Shown: positions 16,435 through 22,564 of the stretch, in pieces | How positions within the stretch are numbered: position 1 is the first letter of the stretch | Layout: each line of letters begins with the position of its first letter | Virus record (IMG/VR): IMGVR_UViG_3300046004_001785 | Coordinates: 1-31,806 of that record | Source of the DNA: a virus | Reading direction: 5' to 3' (one strand) | DNA length: 31,806 nucleotides | Translations under genes and position numbers: made by a program | Notes under the pieces: generated by a model | What the model was told of the DNA's origin: nothing | Database searches by the model: none | Seen by the model: only the letters and a program-made list of their open reading frames with translations

Positions 16435-17025
16435 ATGAATGTTACACAAGAACAATTAAATATAAAAGATGAAGCTCTTTTAGCAGCTATCAACGAAGTT
16501 TTAGCAAAATATAATATAAATACACCACTTAGAATACAGCATTTTCTTGCTCAAATTTACACTGAATCTGGTGGCCTTACCGTATTCAAAGAAAACCTTA
16601 ATTATAGCAATACAGGTCTTCGTAGAGTGTTTGGTAAATATTTTACAGAGCTACAAGCTCTTCAATATCAAAGACAACCAGAGAAGATTGCCAACAGAGT
16701 ATATGCTAATCGTTTAGGTAATGGTCCAGAGAGTTCTGGTGATGGTTGGAAATACCGTGGAAAAGGAGCTATCCAAATAACTGGAAAAGCTAATTATCAA
16801 TCACTATCTAATGATTTAGGTATAGACTTTGTGACTAACCCACAACTGCTTGAAACAATACCTTATTCAATAATAAGTGCTGGTTGGTATTGGGATAAAG
16901 CTAAATTGAATGTAATAGCTGATAAGGATGATGTTATGGCCGTATCAAAAAAGGTTAATGGTGGAACCAATGGGCTCCAAGAACGTATAAAGTGGTTAGA
17001 ACACTTCAAAAAAGTTATAAAATAA
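16435..17025 (+). CDS. Endolysin, GH19 (chitinase-like) family
   Basis: The 196-residue cytoplasmic lysin has glycoside hydrolase family 19 motifs. The first catalytic Glu is Glu44 in AQIYTESGGL and the second is Glu53 in FKENLNYS. These are followed by the conserved RVYANRLGN and WKYRGKGAIQITGKANY segments (residues ~90-120) and a C-terminal VSKKVNGGTNGLQER. GH19 phage lysins cleave the peptidoglycan glycan backbone, whereas the plant relatives cleave chitin. There is no signal peptide, so release depends on the neighbouring holin. It ends just before a terminator that faces the minus-strand block. Confidence 0.9.
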   Translation: MNVTQEQLNIKDEALLAAINEVLAKYNINTPLRIQHFLAQIYTESGGLTVFKENLNYSNTGLRRVFGKYFTELQALQYQRQPEKIANRVYANRLGNGPESSGDGWKYRGKGAIQITGKANYQSLSNDLGIDFVTNPQLLETIPYSIISAGWYWDKAKLNVIADKDDVMAVSKKVNGGTNGLQERIKWLEHFKKVIK

Positions 17026-17028
17026 AAA

Positions 17029-17055
17029 GGGGCCTTACGGGGCCCCAATTTATTT
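17029..17055 (+). terminator. Terminator between lysis unit and minus-strand block
   Basis: GGGGCC (17029-17034) pairs with GGCCCC (17041-17046) around TTACGG, followed by AATTTATTT. On the other strand a run of A before the stem gives T after it, so it may work in both directions between the converging units. Confidence 0.78.
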
Positions 17056-17125
17056 AACATAACAGCTTAATAAAAACCAATCAAAAAAGCTAATTATTAG
17101 TACAAATATACGAAATATATTTGGA

Positions 17126-17467
17126 TTATGCAAGTTCTTCGTACTGATATCCTAAATAATATTCTGTTGTTATGTAATCAACAGCTCTTACTTGAGAAAG
17201 TTTTCTTTTAAAATGAATTATATCACTAAAGTTAATTGTCTTAAGTACATCTTGATTATCTGTTGAGATTGGTCCTTCAGTAAAGCTAGTTACCTTGGCA
17301 CCTTTAAATTCCCATCCTCTAAGCTTTGATTCTTTATCTTGGGCCATCACGTAAAGTGATTGGATTGATTTACTCATTGGTCCTTTAAAGGTTATTTTAA
17401 ATAGGTTACCTTCAATCATTAGGAATAGTGTAAACGGTTGTTCTTTTAATTCGATTTCTAAATTCAT
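17126..17467 (-). CDS. Uncharacterised small protein, last gene of minus-strand block
   Basis: The 113-residue product is not recognised. It is mostly beta at the N-terminus (LEIELKEQPFTLFLMIEGNLFKITFKG), then a mixed region with SLYVMAQDKESKLRGWEFKGAKV, and ends in a helix-strand region with several Tyr (YITTEYYLGYQYEEL). There are no membrane segments or Cys. The start ATG follows an A-rich leader (AAAAACAAAATG). It lies downstream of 17539-17829 and a possible 25-residue ORF, probably in one unit. Such small early proteins often act on host functions, but nothing specific can be claimed. Confidence 0.65.
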   Translation of the reverse strand: MNLEIELKEQPFTLFLMIEGNLFKITFKGPMSKSIQSLYVMAQDKESKLRGWEFKGAKVTSFTEGPISTDNQDVLKTINFSDIIHFKRKLSQVRAVDYITTEYYLGYQYEELA

Positions 17468-17474
17468 TTTGTTT

Positions 17475-17552
17475 TTATTTATTTGTTTTTATTGTTTGCG
17501 CTTCAAATAGTTGAAGCAGCATTATTGTTATTTGTTCTTTAGTAGGTTGCAT
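17475..17552 (-). CDS. Possible 25-residue micropeptide gene
   Basis: ATG at 17552 overlaps the end of the upstream gene by 14 bases and reads MQPTKEQITIMLLQLFEAQ... to a TAA at 17475. The stop lies seven bases before the next ATG, so it fills the whole gap between the two neighbours. The peptide would be one amphipathic helix. The coupling geometry supports translation, but the short length makes chance likely. Confidence 0.35.
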   Translation of the reverse strand: MQPTKEQITIMLLQLFEAQTIKTNK

Positions 17553-17829
17553 TGTGTGTACGTATATATTCTTTTATGTTATTATTCATCTTATTAAACT
17601 CTTCTCTTACCTTTTCGTTATTCAAGTCAGAGAATGTAGCGTACACGTGTACTGCTGTCGTTAGAGTTAACGTAATCATTTGAAAGGTAACCGCAGCTTC
17701 TTCGTAGTTCTCATTCAATTCGTCATCATATAATTTATTTTGAAGCTTGAATAGCTCCTCGGCTAGTTCATCACATATTGAATCCAAGTATGTTTTAATG
17801 TCTTTTGGTTGTAGTTCTTCATTTTCCAT
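17539..17829 (-). CDS. Uncharacterised small helical protein
   Basis: The 96-residue product is acidic and entirely helical in appearance: PKDIKTYLDSICDELAEELFKLQNKLYDDEL, then YEEAAVTFQMITLTLTTAVHVYATFSD and VREEFNKMNNNIKEYIRTH. It looks like a small helical bundle. No family is recognised. It is the first gene of a two- or three-gene unit with a host-type promoter candidate at 17902-17933, whose upstream element overlaps a perfect inverted repeat, suggesting repressor control. An antihost or regulatory role is possible only by position. Confidence 0.65.
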   Translation of the reverse strand: MENEELQPKDIKTYLDSICDELAEELFKLQNKLYDDELNENYEEAAVTFQMITLTLTTAVHVYATFSDLNNEKVREEFNKMNNNIKEYIRTHNATY

Positions 17830-17901
17830 TGGTTTTAATTTTTAATGGTTTGTTATCTATACTAATAAATATTCCATTATCTTTAAAAGTACAAGGTATG
17901 A

Positions 17902-17935
17902 CGAAAATAAATTGTAATTGATTGATTGTCAATTA
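17902..17935 (-). promoter_or_regulatory. Host-type promoter candidate with overlapping operator-like inverted repeat
   Basis: On the minus strand ATTG (17930-17933), 20 bases, then TATTTTCG (17902-17909) approximates the Bacteroidota TTTG/TAnnTTTG promoter with the same 20-base gap as its neighbours. TAATTGA (17915-17921) and TCAATTA (17929-17935) form a perfect 7-base inverted repeat overlapping the upstream element. Confidence 0.5.
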
Positions 17936-17948
17936 GTATAAAATACAA

Positions 17949-17972
17949 ATGGCCCCTAAACTTAGGAGCCAA
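17949..17972 (-). terminator. Terminator after secreted-protein gene
   Basis: On the minus strand GGCTCCTA (17963-17970) pairs with TAGGGGCC (17951-17958) around a four-base loop with one wobble, followed by a T-rich stretch (ATTTGTATTTT). It lies about 30 bases after the stop of 18002-18358. Confidence 0.72.
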
Positions 17973-18001
17973 ATGTACTGATGATATATATGTAAGGTAA
18001 G

Positions 18002-18358
18002 TTATTTTTTTTCCATAATAATATATGTTATACTAGATTCACCAACTACTTCAACATAAGCTGAAACTATTTTATAACCATTATATGCTAAGAAATTTAC
18101 AGCATCAATAGTTGAATTGAAAATAATTACATTACCATCTTTATCTTTTATTTTAAGCTCTTGTTGGTTTGTAAATATTTTACTAGCTTGGCCAGCGTCT
18201 AAAGTTACATTAACTTTGGTACTCATTATTTTTGGTCTAACAGAGATGCTAATATAAGGAACATTAAGTTCCGATACTGGAACATCATTGATAGTTTGTG
18301 CATTGCTAGAGAATGCGATTGCGATTGCGGCCAGAGCCGTTAAGATTGTTTTTTTCAT
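18002..18358 (-). CDS. Small secreted protein with signal peptide
   Basis: I start this gene at the ATG at 18358, where the product begins MKKTILTALAAIAIAFSSNAQ, a textbook signal peptide with cleavage expected after SNA. An upstream ATG at 18391 would overlap the promoter and bury the signal. The mature ~97 residues have a beta/alpha pattern (ISISVRPKIMSTKVNVTLDAGQ, then DAVNFLAYNGYKIVSAYVEVVGE). The hydrophobic core and AQ cleavage style look like host Bacteroidota periplasmic proteins. It has its own promoter and terminator, so it is a monocistronic early gene. Export of a phage early protein suggests envelope modification or superinfection exclusion (inference). No family is recognised. 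Confidence 0.78.
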   Translation of the reverse strand: MKKTILTALAAIAIAFSSNAQTINDVPVSELNVPYISISVRPKIMSTKVNVTLDAGQASKIFTNQQELKIKDKDGNVIIFNSTIDAVNFLAYNGYKIVSAYVEVVGESSITYIIMEKK

Positions 18359-18388
18359 TTTTTTATTGGTTTTTAAATTGTTATGGTA

Positions 18389-18420
18389 CAAAGGTACGGA
18401 TTATTTTTGAAACTTGCAAA
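18389..18420 (-). promoter_or_regulatory. Host-type promoter of the secreted-protein gene
   Basis: On the minus strand TTTG (18417-18420), 20 bases, TACCTTTG (18389-18396): an exact match to the Bacteroidota primary-sigma consensus TTTG/TAnnTTTG. The predicted start site lies about 25-30 bases before the ATG at 18358. Confidence 0.85.
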
Positions 18421-18427
18421 TTTATTT

Positions 18428-18835
18428 TTAAAATTGATATCTAGCTTTTTCGTAAAAAGTCATTTTAGATGTAACCAAATCGTAGCTTAAATTAAAATCG
18501 TGAGCTATTTTATAAATTTTATGATTAACTTCAGCTGACATTAAAGCACTTATATATTTAGTAAGCTCTTTATTTTTTTCAGCTCTTGCTTTATCCATTT
18601 CTATTTCAAGTTTATCTAAACGTGTAAATATCTTATTAAATTCATTATCAAGTTTACCAGATACATCTTCAGCGTCTTTTAAGTATTCTTCAATGATTGG
18701 TTTAATGTTTTTTATATCTTCAAAGCTATCTGATTGTAACCAATCAAAATACTTTGGAAAATTTCTGTGGATATATTGAAGTGATTTACCTTTATGTAAT
18801 CCGAATGTTAGTTTGTAATTTTTTGCTTTCATCAT
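18428..18835 (-). CDS. ExoX C-terminal-like protein
   Basis: The N-terminal ~35 residues (KLTFGLHKGKSLQYIHRNFPKYFDWL) match the small domain found at the C-terminus of exonuclease X-like proteins (pattern: GxHKGKxLxxI...YxxWL), which is thought to help nucleic-acid binding. The rest is a long helical coiled-coil (LDNEFNKIFTRLDKLEIEMDKARAEKN) and a C-terminal helical segment. No nuclease domain is fused. It lies between the polymerase candidate and the secreted protein and has its own exact host-type promoter. The start is MM (two adjacent ATG codons); either could be used. A DNA-associated early function is likely. Confidence 0.6.
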   Translation of the reverse strand: MMKAKNYKLTFGLHKGKSLQYIHRNFPKYFDWLQSDSFEDIKNIKPIIEEYLKDAEDVSGKLDNEFNKIFTRLDKLEIEMDKARAEKNKELTKYISALMSAEVNHKIYKIAHDFNLSYDLVTSKMTFYEKARYQF

Positions 18836-18851
18836 TTATTGTTTTATTTTA

Positions 18852-18883
18852 CAAAGATACTAATTATTTTTGATAGTACCAAA
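18852..18883 (-). promoter_or_regulatory. Host-type promoter of the ExoX-C-like gene
   Basis: On the minus strand TTTG (18880-18883), 20 bases, TATCTTTG (18852-18859). Element, spacing and even part of the spacer (CAAAAATAAT) match the promoter at 18389-18420. It starts right at the end of the polymerase candidate gene. Confidence 0.85.
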
Positions 18884-20431
18884 TTAATTTTTATATTGTT
18901 TTATTAAGTACTCAATTTCGTCTTCAGTAGTTGTGTCATCAATAAGTCCTAAAAAAGAGTATATGTTAGATTCAGATATACCTTCGTTGAATAATCTTCT
19001 CTTAAGGGCACCAGCTTCGATTTTAGCAACTTTTTTCTCTTCGGTGATAGTTGATACTATAACTGGCTCAACCTTCGTTAAATCGTTTTTAATTGAGTCG
19101 TTTGAACAAACTAATTTACAAGTGAAGTTTATTGAGTTGAAATATTCATTGGCAATCTCTAAAATGCGGGAGACATCTCCCGTTTTTACAATTAATGAAT
19201 CGTGTTTGGTTAAACAGAAGAAACCTTCTTCTTTGATATTCTTCCAAATATTATCAATAAACATCTCAGATTCAAACTTTTGAAGCATAACTGCAAATTC
19301 TTCATATCCATTTTCTTTTTTATAGTCATCAATCCAAGTTACCACATTAGGAAATAATAGCTTTAATTTAGCTTTAGCAGTAGTACGATTGTTTTGGTGA
19401 GAGAATAATAATTCAAACATTGCTGTTTTGGCCTTTTTTCTTGTCTCTAATGATAGTTCTTCTTGAATATAGGTATAGAGTTCACCAGAGATACAAAGTT
19501 CTTTAAAACGTTTAAAATCGGCCTTATCTTTAAGTTCATCAATTTGACCCAATATATGGCTTAAGATACTAAATTGAGAATTAGATAAATCAATTTGAAT
19601 TAAATCATTATCTTTACAGATGATATCAGTAAGATTAGAACATAAGTTTGTTATGTTAGTATCAAGTCTACGATTTCTATCATTACGTGATGCTAACCAA
19701 AATTCTTTAGATAATTTAAGTACTGATTCATCATATGCTATTTTAATAGCCTTTTTCTTCATTGTAATGAACTCATCTTCATTCATAAGGTAGAAGTTCA
19801 TTTTATCTTGGATAATTGATTTGTTGGTCTCTCTTGCTCTTATTATAGCTTTATCTTTAGCCATAAAGTATTTATACATTCCTTTTTCACTATAAGCTAT
19901 TAATTCAAATGAATTTTCTCTTATGTCTTCATTAGTTTTAAATTCACTAATAGATAATGAATTTACTCTTTCATTGATAACTTTAAAAAGTTTATCTGAA
20001 TCTATATTTAATTGTTTTAAATCTTCAGATACCATATCACGTATTAGTTGATATTCCTCATCTTTAATAAAAACGGGAGACAGGTACGATATTATACCAC
20101 TTGTTGTATTGTTATAATAATAATTATTAATAGAATAAGATTTACATATACCTTTATAAGTTGAATAATGATTATCAACTGTTATAATGTTATTCTCTAT
20201 TAAAACAGATAACCATTCTCTATAATGATTATTGAAAGCTTTTGTTATGTAAGTAAAAGGTATATCAACTGATGATATATGATTACCATATTTACGAAAT
20301 GATTTGTTTCTAATAACTTCAATGAATCTAATTGAGTTATGTAATTGAGCCTTTGTTAGAGGTAATGACTTTAAATCATTTATTAAAGTCGATGGTAGGT
20401 AAGAAAACCTGTTTTGTTTTGTTTTGAACAT
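18884..20431 (-). CDS. Putative replicative polymerase, family A/T7-RNAP-like palm (TV-Pol-like)
   Basis: The N-terminal ~110 residues (SYLPSTLINDLKSLPLTKAQLH, then HYREWLSVLIENNIITVDNHY) look like a winged-helix replication-initiator region. The C-terminal half carries a set of palm motifs: an Arg-rich strand NRRLDTNITNLCSNL at residues 253-267, motif A with Asp281 in IDLSNSQFSILSHIL, motif B with Arg331 and Lys335 in RKKAKTAMFELLF, and motif C with His410-Asp411 in CLTKHDSLIV. This combination fits the superfamily of family A DNA polymerases and T7-like RNA polymerases, especially the reduced TV-Pol group of mobile elements and viruses (Iyer, Abhiman and Aravind 2008). No exonuclease or helicase domain is visible, and no other replication enzyme is encoded here, so this is the likely replication protein. 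Its 5' leader holds a strong hairpin. Confidence 0.62.
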   Translation of the reverse strand: MFKTKQNRFSYLPSTLINDLKSLPLTKAQLHNSIRFIEVIRNKSFRKYGNHISSVDIPFTYITKAFNNHYREWLSVLIENNIITVDNHYSTYKGICKSYSINNYYYNNTTSGIISYLSPVFIKDEEYQLIRDMVSEDLKQLNIDSDKLFKVINERVNSLSISEFKTNEDIRENSFELIAYSEKGMYKYFMAKDKAIIRARETNKSIIQDKMNFYLMNEDEFITMKKKAIKIAYDESVLKLSKEFWLASRNDRNRRLDTNITNLCSNLTDIICKDNDLIQIDLSNSQFSILSHILGQIDELKDKADFKRFKELCISGELYTYIQEELSLETRKKAKTAMFELLFSHQNNRTTAKAKLKLLFPNVVTWIDDYKKENGYEEFAVMLQKFESEMFIDNIWKNIKEEGFFCLTKHDSLIVKTGDVSRILEIANEYFNSINFTCKLVCSNDSIKNDLTKVEPVIVSTITEEKKVAKIEAGALKRRLFNEGISESNIYSFLGLIDDTTTEDEIEYLIKQYKN

Positions 20432-20474
20432 TTGTTTATTCCTTTATTATTGTGTTATACCCTTATTTGTTTTA

Positions 20475-20517
20475 CTTGGGAAAGGAACCAGCTAGGAGCT
20501 ACCCAGCTGGACCCAAG
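20475..20517 (-). other. Nested hairpin in the 5' leader of the polymerase gene
   Basis: CTTGGG (20475-20480) pairs with CCCAAG (20512-20517); inside, CCAGCT (20488-20493) pairs perfectly with AGCTGG (20505-20510), giving two 6-base stems separated by a 7:1 internal loop. It is the most GC-rich point of an AT-rich region. It lies in the untranslated leader between the promoter (20541-20571) and the ATG at 20431. It may be a riboregulator of the polymerase mRNA or a replication origin hairpin. Confidence 0.6.
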
Positions 20518-20540
20518 GCAATCATCGCTGATTACATTTA

Positions 20541-20571
20541 TAAATATAACACATTTTTAAAAAAGGTCAAA
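20541..20571 (-). promoter_or_regulatory. Host-type promoter of the polymerase gene
   Basis: On the minus strand TTTG (20568-20571), 19 bases, TATATTTA (20541-20548). The downstream block deviates from TAnnTTTG only at the last base. The predicted leader is about 100 bases and contains the nested hairpin. Confidence 0.65.
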
Positions 20572-20579
20572 TGAAATAC

Positions 20580-20593
20580 GGGAGAAGTCTCCC
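20580..20593 (-). terminator. Short GC hairpin between 20626 gene and polymerase unit
   Basis: GGGAGA (20580-20585) and TCTCCC (20588-20593) form a 6-base stem with a 2-base loop, preceded on the minus strand by AAAAGT and followed by GTATTT. It lies after the stop of 20626-21102 and before the polymerase promoter. It could be a weak terminator or protein-binding site, since CGGGAGA recurs at 19167 and 20074 inside the polymerase gene. Confidence 0.45.
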
Positions 20594-20625
20594 ACTTTTA
20601 TATAACTCATTGATTATCAATCAAA

Positions 20626-21102
20626 TTATTTTCTCTTCCTTGCTTGAATCGGATTAAACTCAAACAAAGAATCTTGATTTATAAACTCAATCATCTGAGT
20701 CAAGAAGCATTTATGTTTATCAATCATCTCTTTATCCTTTATATCAATCTCTTGTTTGAAGAATAAAGCCCACTCAAAGTTAACAAACACGTCACTCAAT
20801 TTTTTCATATAATCAAGTTGTTCGGGAAACTCAATTAACATAATTGTAAAATTATCGTTTATAAGCTCACCAAATAATTCAAATGATACTTTCCTTGTCT
20901 GGGTCCTTAATCGTACCTTAAAAAGGCTGTAATCACGTCTAAGGTCATTTTCTTGGTTGAGTTGAGTACACCAAGCACCAGTATAAACATAACTGTTACG
21001 TTGTTTGCTTCTATTCATTACTCCGAATGCGGTGTGATAACCTTCAATCTTTTGTTTGTTGTGAATTGCTTTATCACAATCTGTTTTTTTCTTAGTTGAC
21101 AT
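20626..21102 (-). CDS. Uncharacterised early protein, 158 aa
   Basis: The basic N-terminus (STKKKTDCDKAIHNKQK) is followed by a mixed region with YVYTGAWCTQLNQEND, a beta pair (SLFKVRLRTQTRKVSFELFGE) and helices (EQLDYMKKLSDVFVNFEWALFFKQEI), and ends in a basic tail (IQARKRK). I do not recognise the family. It has an exact host-type promoter and is the first leftward gene after the divergent control region, so it should be transcribed right at the start of infection. Candidate roles such as DNA-binding regulator or host takeover factor are not proven by sequence. Confidence 0.68.
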   Translation of the reverse strand: MSTKKKTDCDKAIHNKQKIEGYHTAFGVMNRSKQRNSYVYTGAWCTQLNQENDLRRDYSLFKVRLRTQTRKVSFELFGELINDNFTIMLIEFPEQLDYMKKLSDVFVNFEWALFFKQEIDIKDKEMIDKHKCFLTQMIEFINQDSLFEFNPIQARKRK

Positions 21103-21121
21103 ATATTAGTTTTTATAAATA

Positions 21122-21153
21122 CAAATATACATATAAAATATTAATTAATCAAA
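21122..21153 (-). promoter_or_regulatory. Host-type promoter, leftward early
   Basis: On the minus strand TTTG (21150-21153), 20 bases, TATATTTG (21122-21129), an exact Bacteroidota-type promoter. The leader to the ATG at 21102 would be roughly 15 bases. Confidence 0.82.
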
Positions 21154-21229
21154 TTTATAATAATATATAATTAATAATAATAGTTATAACTTATAAAAAA
21201 CGAAAAATTTTTGATATATGCAAGCTTTT

Positions 21230-21261
21230 TTTGTCTTTTTTCATTTTTTAAAGTATTTATA
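21230..21261 (+). promoter_or_regulatory. Host-type promoter candidate, rightward early
   Basis: TTTG (21230-21233), 20 bases, TATTTATA (21254-21261), ATG at 21276. The spacing is the same as in the leftward promoters, while the downstream block matches TAnnTTTG only partly. It would drive the nuclease candidate and both sigma-like genes. Confidence 0.5.
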
Positions 21262-21275
21262 TTAAAACCAACACA

Positions 21276-21812
21276 ATGAAAGTACAAAAAATAACCAATC
21301 AAGAATACAAATTCTTCTCTGCTTCAACAACTGAAAGACAATGTATACTTCACCTTAACTCGTTTCAAGACTTTACAATCACACATATCAGCAAGATTGA
21401 AGGATATGATAGCTGGGATGTGGTTTACGTATCTGGTGGTACCAACAATCTAGCTGAAATAAAAGTAAGAAATAAATTTATTGATGGGTATCCAGATTAT
21501 ATTATCGAAGAAAAGAAGTATAATGAGTTAATAAGACTCACTTCAACCGACAAAGCGAAAGCAAATAACCTTCAACCAATCTATATCAATTTCTTCTTTG
21601 ATGGATGTGTTATATGGAATCTAAATGAAGTTGAATTAGAGTTTAAACCAATGGATATGCCATCCAACTCTCAAACAACAAATTACACCAAAAGCAAATC
21701 TTGTGCTTTACTTAGACCAAAAGATGGCCATATTATAAGATATAACACTGATATAACTAAAAGACAAGAAGAAGCAATAACAATAATGAAATTCCTATTC
21801 CCAAATAACTAA
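21276..21812 (+). CDS. Putative PD-(D/E)XK nuclease-like protein
   Basis: The 178-residue product has the arrangement of the PD-(D/E)XK fold core: Asp48 in DSWDVVYVSGG, then Glu61-Ile-Lys63 in LAEIKVRNKF, a helix with a possible Lys/Glu pair (IIEEKKYNELIRL) and a following strand IYINFFFDGCVIWNL. An earlier Glu20 could complete the site. Such small nucleases in phages act as recombination or Holliday-junction-type enzymes. The fold call is from motif order only. It ends one base into the sigma gene (TAATG), so the two are coupled, and it is the first gene of the rightward early unit. Confidence 0.5.
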   Translation: MKVQKITNQEYKFFSASTTERQCILHLNSFQDFTITHISKIEGYDSWDVVYVSGGTNNLAEIKVRNKFIDGYPDYIIEEKKYNELIRLTSTDKAKANNLQPIYINFFFDGCVIWNLNEVELEFKPMDMPSNSQTTNYTKSKSCALLRPKDGHIIRYNTDITKRQEEAITIMKFLFPNN

Positions 21813-22558
21813 TGGACTACAAAGAATATATGCGTAAAGCACCAATCAATACCAACGAACAAAACATTGAATATATAAACCAAGGTAATTATGATGCTGT
21901 CGTTAACGGTAATCTACGTTACGCAGCAATGATGGCCAACAAATATGGTAAGGTAAATAACTACGATGACTTAATGCAAGAAGCAATTATAGGTCTTTGG
22001 AATGCTGCACAAAACTTTGATACCTCAACCAATCACTCATTTGTTGTTTATAGCAGCTGGTATATCAAAAAACAAATATTCGAATATTTTGATAGTAATA
22101 AAACAATAAGAATACCAAACCATATCAAAAGACAAATATCAACTTTCAATAAATTAAGTGAAAATGAATACTTTAATATTTATGACCATCAAGAAGATTT
22201 TGATAAATCGGTATTTGATTATTTTAAAGACCCTATAAGCACTTATAGCATTGATGTGCCAGATATTACTCACTATAGTGTTAGACCTCAGGAAATCGAA
22301 GATAAAGTGGTAAATTTCGAAGATTATGAATCAGAAGACATTACCAAAAAGATAATAAACAAAATTGTTGATGAATTAAAGCCAAGATATAAATTTATAG
22401 TAACCCATTACTACGGATTAAATGATGTTGAACAATTAAATACAAACCAAATAGCAAAGAAATTGGGTATAAGCAGACAAGCCGTTCACGACCAATTATT
22501 AAGAATCCAGGAAAAAATTAAAAAGAATTTATCAAATTATCCAGGTTTTTTAAAATAA
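21812..22558 (+). CDS. Phage-encoded sigma-70-like factor
   Basis: This 248-residue protein has sigma region 2 at residues ~35-100: an N-terminal helix RYAAMMANKYG, the core-binding YDDLMQEAIIGLWNAAQNFD, and SFVVYSSWYIKKQIFEYF, the -10 recognition and melting helix with its W-x-x-K-K pattern. Region 4 is at ~200-245: a helix-turn-helix LNTNQIAKKLGISRQAVHDQ, then RIQEKIKKNL. A ~60-residue acidic linker lies between, and region 1.1 is absent, as in late-gene sigma factors of phages. It should bind host RNA polymerase and direct it to new promoters. The repeated late element in front of nine transcription units is the natural candidate target. Confidence 0.88.
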   Translation: MDYKEYMRKAPINTNEQNIEYINQGNYDAVVNGNLRYAAMMANKYGKVNNYDDLMQEAIIGLWNAAQNFDTSTNHSFVVYSSWYIKKQIFEYFDSNKTIRIPNHIKRQISTFNKLSENEYFNIYDHQEDFDKSVFDYFKDPISTYSIDVPDITHYSVRPQEIEDKVVNFEDYESEDITKKIINKIVDELKPRYKFIVTHYYGLNDVEQLNTNQIAKKLGISRQAVHDQLLRIQEKIKKNLSNYPGFLK

Positions 22559-22564
22559 CTTACT

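Larger units (their letters stand above)
21103..21275. other. Divergent AT-rich control region
   Basis: This 173-base gap between the divergently transcribed genes 20626-21102 and 21276-21812 is almost purely A and T in its middle (about 21140-21200). It contains host-type promoter candidates facing each way. It has no stable stem. Besides promoting both early directions it could contain a replication origin, as such easily melted stretches often do, but no iteron-type repeats were seen. Confidence 0.55.

Noticed and set aside
16174-16455. Minus-strand frames inside plus-strand structural, lysis and fibre genes (for example 7795-8307, 15733-16041, 16174-16455, 29535-29852)
   Set aside because: They are mirror frames of well-supported genes, with no leader, family motif or promoter of their own.
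21140-21200. Iteron-type replication origin in the AT-rich gap
   Set aside because: No direct repeats of 10 bases or more; only an AT-rich tract is seen, so it is mentioned only as a possibility.
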